Assembly (NCBI GenBank): GCA_900290255.1 | Contig: OMOD01000134.1 | Span: forward strand, 1 to 44,670 | From: Candidatus Sulfotelmatobacter kueseliae | GTDB taxonomy: Bacteria > Acidobacteriota > Terriglobia > Terriglobales > Acidobacteriaceae | Length of the DNA stretch: 44,670 bases | Reading direction: 5' to 3' | Shown: one piece after another, positions 34,764 to 43,316 of the stretch | Layout: the number at the start of each line of letters is the position of its first letter | Numbering within the stretch: the stretch's first letter is position 1 | Made by a program: the position numbers and the translations under genes | Notes under the pieces: model-generated | What the model was told of the DNA's origin: nothing | Database searches by the model: none | Seen by the model: only the letters and a program-made list of their open reading frames with translations

Positions 34764-35552
34764 ATGGACACACTCGATCAAATTGCGACGCAACGAGAAG
34801 AAGCCGAGCAGAACGGCAGTGCACCGGTGCTCACGGTCGAGGACGTGCACAAGTCCTTCGGAAGCCAAAACGTTTTGAACGGGATCACCCTCAGCGTGAA
34901 ACGCGGCGAAACCCTCGCGGTGCTGGGTCGCAGCGGTACCGGTAAGAGCGTATTGCTGCGGCTCGTCGTCGGCCTGGAAAAGCCCGACTCGGGATTGGTT
35001 CGCATCCACGGGCAAGACATCGCCGGCCTGGCTCTTGACCAACTCGGCGAGATCAGGAAGAAAATGGGTTTCCTGTTTCAACACGCCGCGCTTTACGACT
35101 CGCTCACCGTCGAGCAGAACGTAGGTTTCCCGCTGCAACACCATAAGAAGGAGATGTCGAGGCCTGAAAAAGCCGCCCGCGTCAAACAACTACTGGCGGA
35201 AGTGGGAATGGAAGGCGATTTTGCCAAGATGCCCTCAGACATTTCGGGCGGCATGCAGAAACGAGTAGGGCTCGCGCGTGCGCTGGCTTTGGAGCCCGAC
35301 ATTCTGCTGCTCGATGAACCCACCGCTGGCCTCGATCCCATCAGCGCAGCGGAGATTGATGATTTGGTTCTCAAGCTCCAGCAGGAACATCTCATGGCGT
35401 CCATCGTTGTGACCCACGATCTGCACAGCGCGAAAACGATTGCGAACCGTTTGGCGCTGCTCAATCAGGGAAAAGTCGTGATCGAAGGCGACTTTGAAGA
35501 ACTTCAGAAAAGTGACACCGAGTTTGTCAGGGAATTTCTAAGACATTCGTAG
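34764..35552 (+). CDS. mlaF: MlaF-type ABC transporter ATPase
   Basis: 262 residues. Walker A GRSGTGKS (55-62), Q-loop FLFQ (104-107), signature SGGMQKR (161-167, with the MlaF-specific MQKR), Walker B ILLLDEP (180-186) with catalytic E185, and H-loop H218 in VVTHDL. It powers lipid transport by the Mla complex on the cytoplasmic side. The start follows MlaE by 41 bp and the stop precedes MlaD by 8 bp, so the three genes form one operon. Confidence 0.95.
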   Translation: MDTLDQIATQREEAEQNGSAPVLTVEDVHKSFGSQNVLNGITLSVKRGETLAVLGRSGTGKSVLLRLVVGLEKPDSGLVRIHGQDIAGLALDQLGEIRKKMGFLFQHAALYDSLTVEQNVGFPLQHHKKEMSRPEKAARVKQLLAEVGMEGDFAKMPSDISGGMQKRVGLARALALEPDILLLDEPTAGLDPISAAEIDDLVLKLQQEHLMASIVVTHDLHSAKTIANRLALLNQGKVVIEGDFEELQKSDTEFVREFLRHS

Positions 35553-35560
35553 GAGGACAT

Positions 35561-36754
35561 ATGTCGAGAGCGGCGCGGTTAGGAGCTTTCATCGTTGCAA
35601 CACTGGCAATTCTAGTCGTCGGTGTCTTCATCATCGGTGGCAAGCAGTATCTTTTCAGCTCGACGTACCAGTTGAAAGCACAATTCGACAATGTGGTGGG
35701 CCTCGATGCTGGCGGCGATGTGCGGGTGGGCGGCGTTCACAGCGGTACTGTGCGCAGCATCCTGTTGCCCCATAAGCCAGGCGAAAAGGTCACGGTAATC
35801 ATGGATCTGGGCAAATCGACGCACGAGATCATCAAGCAAGACTCCGTGGCGACGATCGAGACGGAGGGTTTGTTGGGCAACCAGTTTCTGGCGATCTCGT
35901 TTGGATCGGCTGGATTAGGCGACGTCCGGGATGGCGATACCATCGCCAGCCAGCCTCCGCTGGAAATGTCGGACCTGCTCCAGAAAACAAGCGCCATTCT
36001 CGATACCAGCCAGCAAGCCATACAGAATGCCACTCGTGCGACGGCGAATCTAGACTCGATCAGCGCCAAGATCGACAAAGGTCAAGGAACCGCCGGGGCG
36101 CTGGTCAACGATAAAGCGCTCTACACCAACCTCGAACAGACGACGGGCGCCATGCGTGACACGATGGTCCAGGCGCAAGCGGGCGTTACCGACTTCCAGG
36201 AAAACATGGAAGCCATGAAGCACAATTTCTTCCTGCGCGGGTATTTCAAGAGCCGCGGATACGAAGATTCCGCCGAACTCGCCAAGAATGAGATCGAGCG
36301 CTTACCGCAAGGCATACCGACAAAGCAGTTTACCTACTCAGCGAAGCAGCTTTTTGATAAGCAGGATTCGGCAAAGCTGAAGAACCAGAAATCTCTAAAC
36401 GCTGGCGGCGAGTTCCTGGCTAATAACCAGTTCGGGTTTGCGGTGGTGGTCGTGTCTGTTGGAATGGAAGGCGATACCCAGAAGGACTTGGTACTAACCG
36501 AAGCTCGGGCCATGGTTGTACGGGAGTATCTGGTAGAGAACTTCGGATTCGATGATAGCCAGCTTAAAACTCTGGGAATGGGCAAGCAGACAGACGGGAA
36601 TTCCGATCCAAACTGGGGTGCGGTGCAGATTTTCATCTATCCAGCCGGAACCGAAATTCCACCTAACAGGCAAACGCCGGCCGGTATCTCATACAAAACA
36701 CCCTCAGACCCACCGGTTCAGGCTTCGGCAGACGCAATACTGAAACCACGGTAG
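35561..36754 (+). CDS. mlaD: MCE/MlaD-type lipid-binding protein with C-terminal OmpA-like domain
   Basis: 397 residues. N-terminal membrane anchor (about 7-29), MCE domain about 36-120 (YQLKAQFDNVVGLDAGGDVR, VGGVHSGTVRSI, VATIETEGLLGNQFLAISFG), and a helical stretch. The end, about 290-365, looks like an OmpA-type peptidoglycan-binding domain: LTEARAMVVREYLVENFGF, LKTLGMGKQ, WGAVQIFIYP. The typical NRRVEI motif is weak (GAVQIFI), so binding is uncertain. MlaD in E. coli is only about 180 residues and lacks this part. The fusion could attach the lipid-transfer hexamer to the cell wall. AGGAGGACAT precedes the ATG. Confidence 0.85.
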   Translation: MSRAARLGAFIVATLAILVVGVFIIGGKQYLFSSTYQLKAQFDNVVGLDAGGDVRVGGVHSGTVRSILLPHKPGEKVTVIMDLGKSTHEIIKQDSVATIETEGLLGNQFLAISFGSAGLGDVRDGDTIASQPPLEMSDLLQKTSAILDTSQQAIQNATRATANLDSISAKIDKGQGTAGALVNDKALYTNLEQTTGAMRDTMVQAQAGVTDFQENMEAMKHNFFLRGYFKSRGYEDSAELAKNEIERLPQGIPTKQFTYSAKQLFDKQDSAKLKNQKSLNAGGEFLANNQFGFAVVVVSVGMEGDTQKDLVLTEARAMVVREYLVENFGFDDSQLKTLGMGKQTDGNSDPNWGAVQIFIYPAGTEIPPNRQTPAGISYKTPSDPPVQASADAILKPR

Positions 36755-36775
36755 TAAACGCAGTTTTCCGCGAGA

Positions 36776-36985
36776 CTACAGTCTTTCAGCTCTTCTGGAC
36801 TGCGCGACCTTCGTGGCAAGCTCTTCGGAGAGCTGGTGGGCGTTCCTGGAGTACTCGAGCGCCTGTTTGCTGAGTTCATGAGCGGTTAGATGATCCCCCT
36901 TGCCGTGGGCGACGGCGGCGGCGGTGTGGGCGTGGGCCGCAAGGTTATGGAGCTCTGCAATTCGATTGTGCGGGCTCTGTGGCAT
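36776..36985 (-). CDS. Small His/Ala-rich helical protein
   Basis: 69 residues from the ATG at 36985 (GAGGAAAACACC upstream); a longer frame upstream is the shadow of neighbouring genes. The sequence (RIAELHNLAAHAHTAAAVAH, GKGDHLTAHELSKQALEYSR, NAHQLSEELA) is one helical hairpin with heptad-like Ala/His/Leu, similar in style to the next protein. Proteins of this type (H-x-x-AA-x-AH, GKGDH) are frequent in Acidobacteriota and Proteobacteria and unnamed. First of four small leftward genes. Confidence 0.7.
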   Translation of the reverse strand: MPQSPHNRIAELHNLAAHAHTAAAVAHGKGDHLTAHELSKQALEYSRNAHQLSEELATKVAQSRRAERL

Positions 36986-37094
36986 GGTGTTTTCCTCACT
37001 CGTTTCGATGCAGCGATATAGCCAGTGCAGCTTGTCGCCGTTTCCCCCGCTGTCTTGATTGCTGTCATCCGGAAGAACAGAACATCCACGCCGC

Positions 37095-37352
37095 TTAAGC
37101 AGCGCTTTTTTTCTTAGCTCCCTGCTCGGCGGAAACTGGTGTCGACAGGCTGTCGCAACGCTCGGCATGCAGTTTCGCAGCTTCAGCGTCGTGATGAATT
37201 GCGTGTTGATTGTGTCCGTGAGCCAGGTATGCGTAGTGCGCAGCTTTTTCGTGTTCCTCGGCTGCATCGTATCTCGTTGCCTCTTTGTAGTGGAAGGCTG
37301 CCCGCTCATGATGTCGAGCAGCCTCTTGGTAATGCTCCCGAGTCTTTGACAT
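37095..37352 (-). CDS. Small His-rich helical protein
   Basis: 85 residues with AAGGAGAACCGC before the ATG. It reads EHYQEAARHHERAAFHYKEA, TRYDAAEEHEKAAHYAYLAH and GHNQHAIHHDAEAAKLHAER, about 14 histidines arranged in helices. The pattern is common to small stress-associated proteins and could bind metal, but this is only a guess. Separated by 109 bp from the preceding small gene on the same strand. Confidence 0.78.
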   Translation of the reverse strand: MSKTREHYQEAARHHERAAFHYKEATRYDAAEEHEKAAHYAYLAHGHNQHAIHHDAEAAKLHAERCDSLSTPVSAEQGAKKKSAA

Positions 37353-37389
37353 GCGGTTCTCCTTGACCAGGCCGGACGCGATTCGCGTT

Positions 37390-37656
37390 TTACGCGACGC
37401 GCTCGTCGTCGTTTAAGTACTCTTGAGGGACGTCGTCTTCCGGCACTTCACGCGTAGTTACCTCAGATATGTCTGGATCCTTGGCGTTTTCCACACCGTC
37501 GATGGCATCAGCTTCGAACGCGTTTCCTTCCTCTACCAATTCCTTCACACTCTCAGAATCCGCACCGGCGACATCCGATATTTGCTGGCTGTCGCCGGAC
37601 TGCCCAACCGAATTCGATCCAAGGTCATCCGGGTTGCGCTTATTGTTCGCAGACAT
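37390..37656 (-). CDS. Small acidic protein
   Basis: 88 residues with GGAGGAAAAGGT before the ATG. Very rich in Asp, Glu, Ser, Asn and Val, without predicted helices of note (DDLGSNSVGQSGDSQQIS, EEGNAFEADAIDGVENAKD, VPEDDVPQEYLNDDERVA). It is probably intrinsically disordered. No family recognised. It is between two stress-type genes on the same strand. Confidence 0.7.
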   Translation of the reverse strand: MSANNKRNPDDLGSNSVGQSGDSQQISDVAGADSESVKELVEEGNAFEADAIDGVENAKDPDISEVTTREVPEDDVPQEYLNDDERVA

Positions 37657-37711
37657 ACCTTTTCCTCCAGTAACAGTGAGATGCCGAGTCCAGCCATCTC
37701 GTTGCGGACCC

Positions 37712-38242
37712 CTATGCTGCTACTGCTTCCGGTGTGTGCAGTGTGCAGTAGGCAGGATGGGTGCTTTCAATGATGTCCTTGGCCTTGGCGACTTCTGCAG
37801 CCGTTCCGTGGGCGATCAGCAGGAACTGATCGGTCTTGAGTGCTGTTTCGTATTTCACGATGCTGTCCTTGGGGATTCCGATGCTGTAGAGGCCTGCTCC
37901 CAGAGCACCCAACCCTCCTACGACTACCGCACCTTCCAACGCTCCCACGATCCACGCCACCAGAGGTCCGGCCACTAAGATTGGGCCGAGACCCGGAATC
38001 ATGAAGAGAGCAGATCCGAACAAGAGCCCCCAAAAGCCTCCCCAGAATGCACCGACTTTGCCCCAGTACTTCATGCGGTCGCCGGCATTGTAGTAGCCCA
38101 CTACCTGCTCATCTGTGTGGTAGCCCTTGCCGACGATCGATAACTTGTGCATGTCGACTCCGCCGCGCTGAAGCTCCTTCACCGCTCGATCCGCATCCGT
38201 ATGACTGTGATAAATCGCGACCACTGAATTTTCTACAGACAT
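37712..38242 (-). CDS. General-stress-protein-17M-like (YflT-domain) membrane protein
   Basis: 176 residues from the ATG at 38242 (GAGGAGACTACACA upstream); a longer frame is rejected. Residues 1-40 resemble the YflT domain of B. subtilis general stress protein 17M (SVVAIYHSHTDADRAVKELQ RGGVDMHKLSIVGKGY, in two blocks). Two glycine-rich membrane hairpins follow (AFWGGFWGLLFGSALFMIPG, VGGLGALGAGLYSIGIP), then a second alpha/beta half (FLLIAHGTAAEVAKAKDIIE). Likely an inner-membrane stress protein; its molecular role is unknown. Confidence 0.8.
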   Translation of the reverse strand: MSVENSVVAIYHSHTDADRAVKELQRGGVDMHKLSIVGKGYHTDEQVVGYYNAGDRMKYWGKVGAFWGGFWGLLFGSALFMIPGLGPILVAGPLVAWIVGALEGAVVVGGLGALGAGLYSIGIPKDSIVKYETALKTDQFLLIAHGTAAEVAKAKDIIESTHPAYCTLHTPEAVAA

Positions 38243-38386
38243 TGTGTAGTCTCCTCGGCGCTTCGCCGCCATTGTTGGACCATAGAGAGGTCCTAACTCC
38301 GACTATGACAGTGCGGTGAGGGAAAAACTGATCCTTATTGCTCAGTGCGTGCGCAGGCTGTAGCGACCGACCACCGATCGAACTCA

Positions 38387-39500
38387 TCAACGAGGCGCGC
38401 TATTCGTGAGAACCACCTTGAGGGCGCCTTCTTTTGCCGCATTTCCAAACGTGTCATATGCCTTCATGATGTCGCTCATCGCGAAGCGATGAGTCACGAG
38501 TTTGCCCGGCTGCAGTTTGCCTGAGCGGACTACCCTCAAGAAGCATCGGCGTCGTAATCGTGTCCACCAGCCGTGTGGTAATTGAAATGTTGCGATCCCA
38601 GAGCTTCTCCATGTGCAGCTCCACGGGCTTGCCGTGAACACCCACGTTCGCGATCCGTCCGCCAGCCGCAACGATGGCCTGGCAGATATCGAAGGTGGCC
38701 GGAATCCCGACTGCCTCAATCGCTACATCAACGCCTGCACCCTCGGTCAGTTCCATCACGTGATGAGCAGCGTGTCCATCCGTGCTGTTGATCAGAATGG
38801 TTGCGCCAAACTCTTTTGCAAAGGCGAGGCGCTTGTCGTCAAGGTCGATCATGAAGATTGCTCCCGGTGAATAAAATTGCGCGGTCAGCAGAACCGCGAG
38901 CCCGACCGGCCCCGCGCCCACGATGGCAACCGTGTTTCCGGGCTTCACTTTTCCGTTCAGAACGCCGCACTCGAAACCAGTCGGTAAAATATCGCTCAGC
39001 ATCACGAGGGCTTCTTCGTCTCCACCCGGCGGGAAGCTGTGGAGACTTCCAGCGGCGTGTGGGATGCGGACGTATTCAGCCTGAGTTCCGTCGAGAGTGT
39101 TGCCTAAAATCCAGCCGCCATGTCGACAATGGGAATACATGCCTCTTCTGCAGAAGTCGCACTTCAGGCAGGCAGTAACGCAGGAGATGATGACTTTGTC
39201 TCCAACGTGAAACTCTGAGACACCAGTTCCCGCTTGTTCGATTACACCAATCCCTTCGTGGCCGAGAATGCGGCCGTGGGTAACCGACGCCAGATCTCCC
39301 TTAAGAATGTGAAGATCGGTTCCGCAAATCGTCGTCGTGGTGATGCGCACGATAGCATCGCCCGGTTCCTGGATTGAGGGTCGCGGCTTGTTCTCCCACG
39401 CCCGCTTGCCCGGACCGTGATAGACCAGGGCTTTCATGGTAGTGCTGGTGCTTAGAGTTGTGGCGGTCGTGGTCGCCAGCTCGAGTTCAGCGGTTGTCAT
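38387..39500 (-). pseudogene. Zinc-dependent alcohol dehydrogenase with a frameshift
   Basis: Starts at the ATG at 39500 (AAGGATGCAT upstream). It has catalytic zinc ligands C59, H81 and E82 (ICGTDLH, GHEGIG), structural zinc cysteines C111, C114, C117 and C125, and the NAD fold (VAIVGAGPVGLAVLL, MIDLDDKRLAFAKEFGA). The frame shifts near 38540: one frame reads TTPMLLEGSPLRQ and ends at 38454, while the next continues as LRVVRSGKLQPGKLVTHRF and DIMKAYDTFG to 38387. One extra base in the run ATGCTTCTTGAGG explains it. Without the shift the protein would be about 370 residues, the normal size. A sequencing or assembly error is as likely as a real mutation. N-terminal 22 residues are unusual (Thr/Ala/Leu). 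Confidence 0.85.
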
Positions 39501-39583
39501 ATGCATCCTTTTTGCTCTTCGGTCCCTGGGGATTCGACCTTAGCAAGGGCGCTGCGATCTGCCTGAGCAAAATGGTGACCCAG

Positions 39584-40438
39584 CTACGCTGCCGCGGGCG
39601 CCCGCATGGCGTCCATGTAGCTGTCCATCGACTGGGTCAACTGCGCGTCCACTTCGTCCGCGATAGTCATGACATCGGGCAAGAGCAGGCTGAAATCCAG
39701 AAAACTCAGATTGCTCTGCAACGTGCCAAAGAGCGTCACCTGCAGTATTCGTGATTCGTGCACCAGCATTGCGGGAGTGTAGCCTTGTTTATATCGCAGC
39801 TTGCCATGTGCTATGGCGGCGACGGAAAAGACAGCATCGCTGTCCTTGGTAGTGGCACTGGGCTTGCTCAGGCGGACAATCAGGTCTTCGACCAGCTTAG
39901 GGAGATGTCCCGTACGCTCGTCGTCGCTAAGCAGAACGTGGTTGAGTTCCCTACTCTGTTTTGCCCGTGCCAACCAGTCTTCGACGACACGGGTAATACA
40001 GCGCTGCAGTATCGTGCCCACTCGCTCCTTTTCCAGCCGGGCGGCAACCTTGCGGTTCAGCATCTTTTCCCTGACCAGGTCGGCGAGTTTCCCAATCTCG
40101 AACGGTTTCACCAAGATTTCGTCCGCTTCCAGGAGGATAGCGGCCATGGCACTCTGCACGTCGGGGTAGCCGCTGACAAGCAACGTAAGCGCATTCGGTT
40201 GAGAGTGGCGCATCGCGGTGACTACCGTGAAACCGTCGCCGGGGTTCGGCATGTGCAGGTCGGTGATGAGTACGTCAAAGCTCTCGGTAGCGATATGTCT
40301 CAAAGCTTCTGTCACGCTGGCGGCTGCGACTACTTCAAAACCCCTGTGTTCAAGGTTCGCGGTCATCATGTCGCGAACGGCATCGTCGTCATCGACAAGC
40401 AAAACCTTGTGAGCCACGGGTGGTTCGTTCGGAGTCAT
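39584..40438 (-). CDS. Response regulator with an RsbRD-N-like C-terminal domain
   Basis: 284 residues from the ATG at 40438 (AGAGG 10-14 nt upstream); a longer frame is rejected. Receiver domain: acidic pocket DDDD (15-19), phospho-acceptor D60 in LITDLHMP, S89 and K111 in ILVKPFE. Residues about 135-280 are helical (DWLARAKQSRELNHVLLSDD, TGHLPKLVEDLIVRLS, GKLRYKQGYTPAMLVHESRI), which matches the N-terminal globin-like domain of RsbRD/co-antagonist proteins. There is no DNA-binding domain, so output is probably by protein contact, perhaps in a stress cascade. No histidine kinase gene is nearby. Confidence 0.82.
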   Translation of the reverse strand: MTPNEPPVAHKVLLVDDDDAVRDMMTANLEHRGFEVVAAASVTEALRHIATESFDVLITDLHMPNPGDGFTVVTAMRHSQPNALTLLVSGYPDVQSAMAAILLEADEILVKPFEIGKLADLVREKMLNRKVAARLEKERVGTILQRCITRVVEDWLARAKQSRELNHVLLSDDERTGHLPKLVEDLIVRLSKPSATTKDSDAVFSVAAIAHGKLRYKQGYTPAMLVHESRILQVTLFGTLQSNLSFLDFSLLLPDVMTIADEVDAQLTQSMDSYMDAMRAPAAA

Positions 40439-41094
40439 ACAGCACAGCCTCTCGTCACGAGGAATGCAGTATTGCTCGGTTTTATTTCCAAAAGTGTATA
40501 AAAGAGCACAGTCATTAAGAGTGTCAACGGGTAGTGTGCTTTTAGTCCGTAAGCTCAAAGCGCGGTCATGGGTTAGCGGCGGAACACCGACCATTCGGAC
40601 CCTCACGACCGCGCGATATCAGTGACACGTTTCAGGCTGGACTTCCACGGGGGAGTCGGCCTTTTTTCGTGCCCGACACCAAGAAGACCGACGCACCGCC
40701 CGAGGCTGACAACGCGAACGCGCTCCGCTCGTGGACTCCAAGATCGCCTCTCACTGATTCGATGTCCCCGCCATTGAGCCGCAATCGAGATTTTCGATCG
40801 AGGGCATGCTTCTGGGTAACTGGGGAAAGATCTGGGTAGCTCACTCTTCAGAGTGGATTCGAACCTTTCATCGAGTCAGTTCACCACAGGGAATTGATAC
40901 GACGGATCTCGGAACTGAGCTTTTTTGAACAGATTTCGACATCTCCGGAATGAGAAAGTTCTGCCAGAATCATATTTGCGACCGAGACGGAGGCTGCGGT
41001 ACGTTTCGTCCAAACAATCGGCCCTCAATCCACGCAACTTGCGTCAGCAGAGCATCACCGAGCAAACGAGGGATGATGGGCCAGAGGAATCACA
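40439..41094. other. Intergenic region before paralogue B
   Basis: About 650 bp without a supportable gene. GCGCGGTC (40560-40567) and GACCGCGC (40607-40614) are 8-bp inverted repeats 39 nt apart. The last 60 bp resemble the leader of paralogue A (CGAGGGATGATGGGCCAGAG against CGAAGGATGATCTGGCAAGG), indicating that the leader was duplicated with the gene. Confidence 0.45.
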
Positions 41095-42159
41095 ATGCAT
41101 ATTCGTTTCATTCGTACGCTGTTGTTCGCGTTGGTCGTGCTGTGCATGTCGGCAGCATCGTTTGCGCAAATTAGCGTGGCCATTAGGATCGGCCCACCCC
41201 CGCTGCCTGTTTATGAGCAGCCGCTTTGTCCGGGGGACGGCTATCTCTGGACACCTGGCTACTGGGCCTACGATTACGACGTCAATGATTACTACTGGGT
41301 GCCGGGCACGTGGGTGGAGGCGCCGGAAGTTGGTTTCCTTTGGACTCCAGCCTATTGGGGCTGGGGAGGCGACGGGTTTGTTTTCTATGACGGCTACTGG
41401 GGTCCGCACATAGGCTTCTACGGCGGAATCAATTACGGCTTCGGCTATTTCGGTGAGGGTTACGAAGGTGGCCGTTGGGACGGCGGACACTTCTTCTATA
41501 ACCGGTCCGTGAACAACGTGAACATCACCAACATCCACAATGTTTACAACACTACCGTGATCAACAACAACGTGAGCCACATCAGTTACAACGGCGGCAA
41601 TGGTGGGATTACCGCTCGTCCGAGACCCGAAGATGAGGCAGCGGCGCGTGAGAGACATGTTCCGCCGGTAGCGACTCAAACTCAACATGCGCAGGCGGCC
41701 CGAGCCAACCCGCAGCAACGCGCGTCAGCGAACATGGGCAAGCCAGGTGTCGCGGCGACACCTCGGCCCGGAGATTTTAACGACCGTGCCGCTGTACCGG
41801 CCAAAGAGGCCGGAGCACGGAACAATCCTGCTCAACCCAGAACGGCCGTCCATCCTCACGACCTTCCGACCTTGGCGCCGAGCACTCCAAATACGGGCAA
41901 CCCCCAACTGGATAAGAAGTACCAGCAGCAGCAGCAAAAGCAAATCGCGAAACAGCAACAGGAACGAGACAAACTCCAGCAACAGCAGGACCAGGAGCAC
42001 GTGAACCTGGATAAACAGAAGGCGAATGACGCGCAAAAGCAGCAGGTGGAGCAGAAGCACCAGCAACAGACGCAGCAATTGCAGCAAAAACACCAACAGC
42101 AGCAACAGCAGTTGCAGCTGAAACAGCAGCCGGCGAACCGGGAGCCGCCCAAGAGGTGA
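41095..42159 (+). CDS. WXXGXW-repeat secreted protein with Gln-rich coiled-coil tail (paralogue B)
   Basis: 354 residues. Signal peptide about 1-22 (ending SFAQI). The first ~230 residues parallel the protein at 25195-26721 almost block for block: PPPLPVYEQP, LWTPGYWAYD, WVPGTWVEAPEVGFLWTPAY, NRSVNNVNITNIHNVYN, GITARP. The tail differs completely: residues about 265-350 are almost pure Q, K and some E, L, A (KKYQQQQQKQIAKQQQERDK), a likely coiled coil or disordered region. Same 5' leader elements precede both. Function unknown; secreted or envelope-associated. Confidence 0.83.
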   Translation: MHIRFIRTLLFALVVLCMSAASFAQISVAIRIGPPPLPVYEQPLCPGDGYLWTPGYWAYDYDVNDYYWVPGTWVEAPEVGFLWTPAYWGWGGDGFVFYDGYWGPHIGFYGGINYGFGYFGEGYEGGRWDGGHFFYNRSVNNVNITNIHNVYNTTVINNNVSHISYNGGNGGITARPRPEDEAAARERHVPPVATQTQHAQAARANPQQRASANMGKPGVAATPRPGDFNDRAAVPAKEAGARNNPAQPRTAVHPHDLPTLAPSTPNTGNPQLDKKYQQQQQKQIAKQQQERDKLQQQQDQEHVNLDKQKANDAQKQQVEQKHQQQTQQLQQKHQQQQQQLQLKQQPANREPPKR

Positions 42160-42315
42160 GATCGCCCTCCGACCGAAGAGTTTTAATCGTTCACTGAACA
42201 GGCCTTCACTGAACGAGCATTGCGGGACGAGAAGCCGCAGCAGCAATGGCAGCGTCTAAGATGCGGGCTAAGACTGGGCATCGACATTGGCTCGAAAATT
42301 ACGAAGGAGGGTACC

Positions 42316-42585
42316 ATGTCACAATCGGTACTGGACAGAACGGCTGAACACATCGGCGAATCAGCTCACCAGGCTTCTCGTGCAACCAGTGCGGTTGCCG
42401 ATACAATAAAGGATGGCGTCGGAGTAGTGAGGCGTGTCGCAAAACAGGGCGGCGATGTCGCCGAAGAATTCCTGGTCGACACAACTCAGCGCATCCAGCG
42501 ACACCCCGTGCTCACAGTTGCGACGACCTTTGCTGTGGGCTTTGCCGCAGGAGCGTTGATCGGCTGGATGATAAAACGAAAGTAG
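42316..42585 (+). CDS. DUF883/ElaB-like small protein with C-terminal membrane helix
   Basis: 89 residues from the ATG at 42316, with a very strong ribosome site (AAGGAGGGTACC). Amphipathic helix (SVLDRTAEHIGESAHQASRA) followed by DTIKDGVGVVRRVAKQGGDV, and a final membrane segment VATTFAVGFAAGALIGWMIKRK (shown in part here). This is the layout of ElaB/YqjD (DUF883) proteins, tail-anchored inner-membrane proteins that can bind ribosomes and are induced in stationary phase. A longer frame upstream is rejected because of the ribosome site. Confidence 0.78.
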   Translation: MSQSVLDRTAEHIGESAHQASRATSAVADTIKDGVGVVRRVAKQGGDVAEEFLVDTTQRIQRHPVLTVATTFAVGFAAGALIGWMIKRK

Positions 42586-42660
42586 TTCAGGTAAATTATT
42601 GCACGCCGCTGAAACCTTAGTCGTGCAGAACTACATTGAGCAGCAAGTTTGCGAGGCTGT

Positions 42661-42888
42661 TCAGTTTTTCGACGGCCGGGTACGCGCGCTGGCAACTGTC
42701 AGCGCGATCCCGCCTGCGATCAGCACCGCGCTAATGATTGGCGACACGCGTTCACTGTGACTGGTTTGCACGCCGATGTTTATGTCCCCGGCTTTAATCC
42801 CCTGCCTCTCGGTGTGGGGAATCGGGACGACCAGCGATGCAATACCGAGCACAACCAGGAGCAGGCCTGCAAACAGCAAGATTTTCAT
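42661..42888 (-). CDS. Small two-helix membrane protein
   Basis: 75 residues from the ATG at 42888 (AGAGGAGCCGCTT). Two hydrophobic helices (about 3-19 and 53-68) with an intervening hydrophilic loop (PHTERQGIKAGDINIGVQTS). It resembles a common small bacterial membrane protein type of unknown function. A frame extending upstream overlaps the stop of the response regulator gene by ATGA, but the better ribosome site favours the later start. Probably co-transcribed with that regulator. Confidence 0.75.
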   Translation of the reverse strand: MKILLFAGLLLVVLGIASLVVPIPHTERQGIKAGDINIGVQTSHSERVSPIISAVLIAGGIALTVASARTRPSKN

Positions 42889-42905
42889 AAGCGGCTCCTC
42901 TGTGG

Positions 42906-43316
42906 TCATGCATCATACGAAGGCGGAGGGATCCATCCGCCTCCATGCAATTGTGCGATCGTGGACAACAACTGGCTGGCCAAACGATCTTTGGCTATGA
43001 AAGCATCTACCTGCTTCAAGGCCTGCTCAGGAACATCCGCCGCTCCCGATAGCATGATGATTGGCGCTTGCGGCCTAAGCCGTCTCATTTCGATGGCAAC
43101 CTCTTGCCCGTTCATCTCGGGCATGAAATAGTCGACGATTACAACATCAACCGACTCGAGGGAAGCCAGTTCCAGTCCTCGGCTGCCGCTGGGAGCGGTC
43201 AAAACGGTATACCCAAAACTTTCGAGGAATGCCTTTTCGCATTCCAGCACATCTTGGTTATCGTCTATACAGAGAACCACTCCGATTGGGCGTTCCAGAT
43301 AAGCCGATGGCGGCAT
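42906..43316 (-). CDS. Single-domain response regulator
   Basis: 136 residues, only a receiver domain: acidic pair D18 D19 (CIDDNQ), phospho-acceptor D62 in VIVDYFMPEMNG, S90 in MLSGAA and K109 in FIAKD. GAAGGTGAACC precedes the ATG. Lacking an output domain, it should act in a phosphorelay or by binding a partner, like CheY- or Spo0F-type proteins. The final residues GGGWIPPPSYDA are outside the fold. No kinase is next to it. Confidence 0.9.
   Translation of the reverse strand: MPPSAYLERPIGVVLCIDDNQDVLECEKAFLESFGYTVLTAPSGSRGLELASLESVDVVIVDYFMPEMNGQEVAIEMRRLRPQAPIIMLSGAADVPEQALKQVDAFIAKDRLASQLLSTIAQLHGGGWIPPPSYDA

Noticed and set aside
36986..37309. N-terminal extension of the small His-rich protein at 36776
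   Set aside because: A ribosome site directly precedes the ATG at 36985, and the extension runs antisense to nothing conserved and overlaps the neighbouring small gene.
40855..40865. GGTTCGAATCC (minus strand), identical to a tRNA T-arm core
   Set aside because: Flanking bases do not form a T-stem or acceptor stem and no CCA end follows; a chance 11-mer is plausible.
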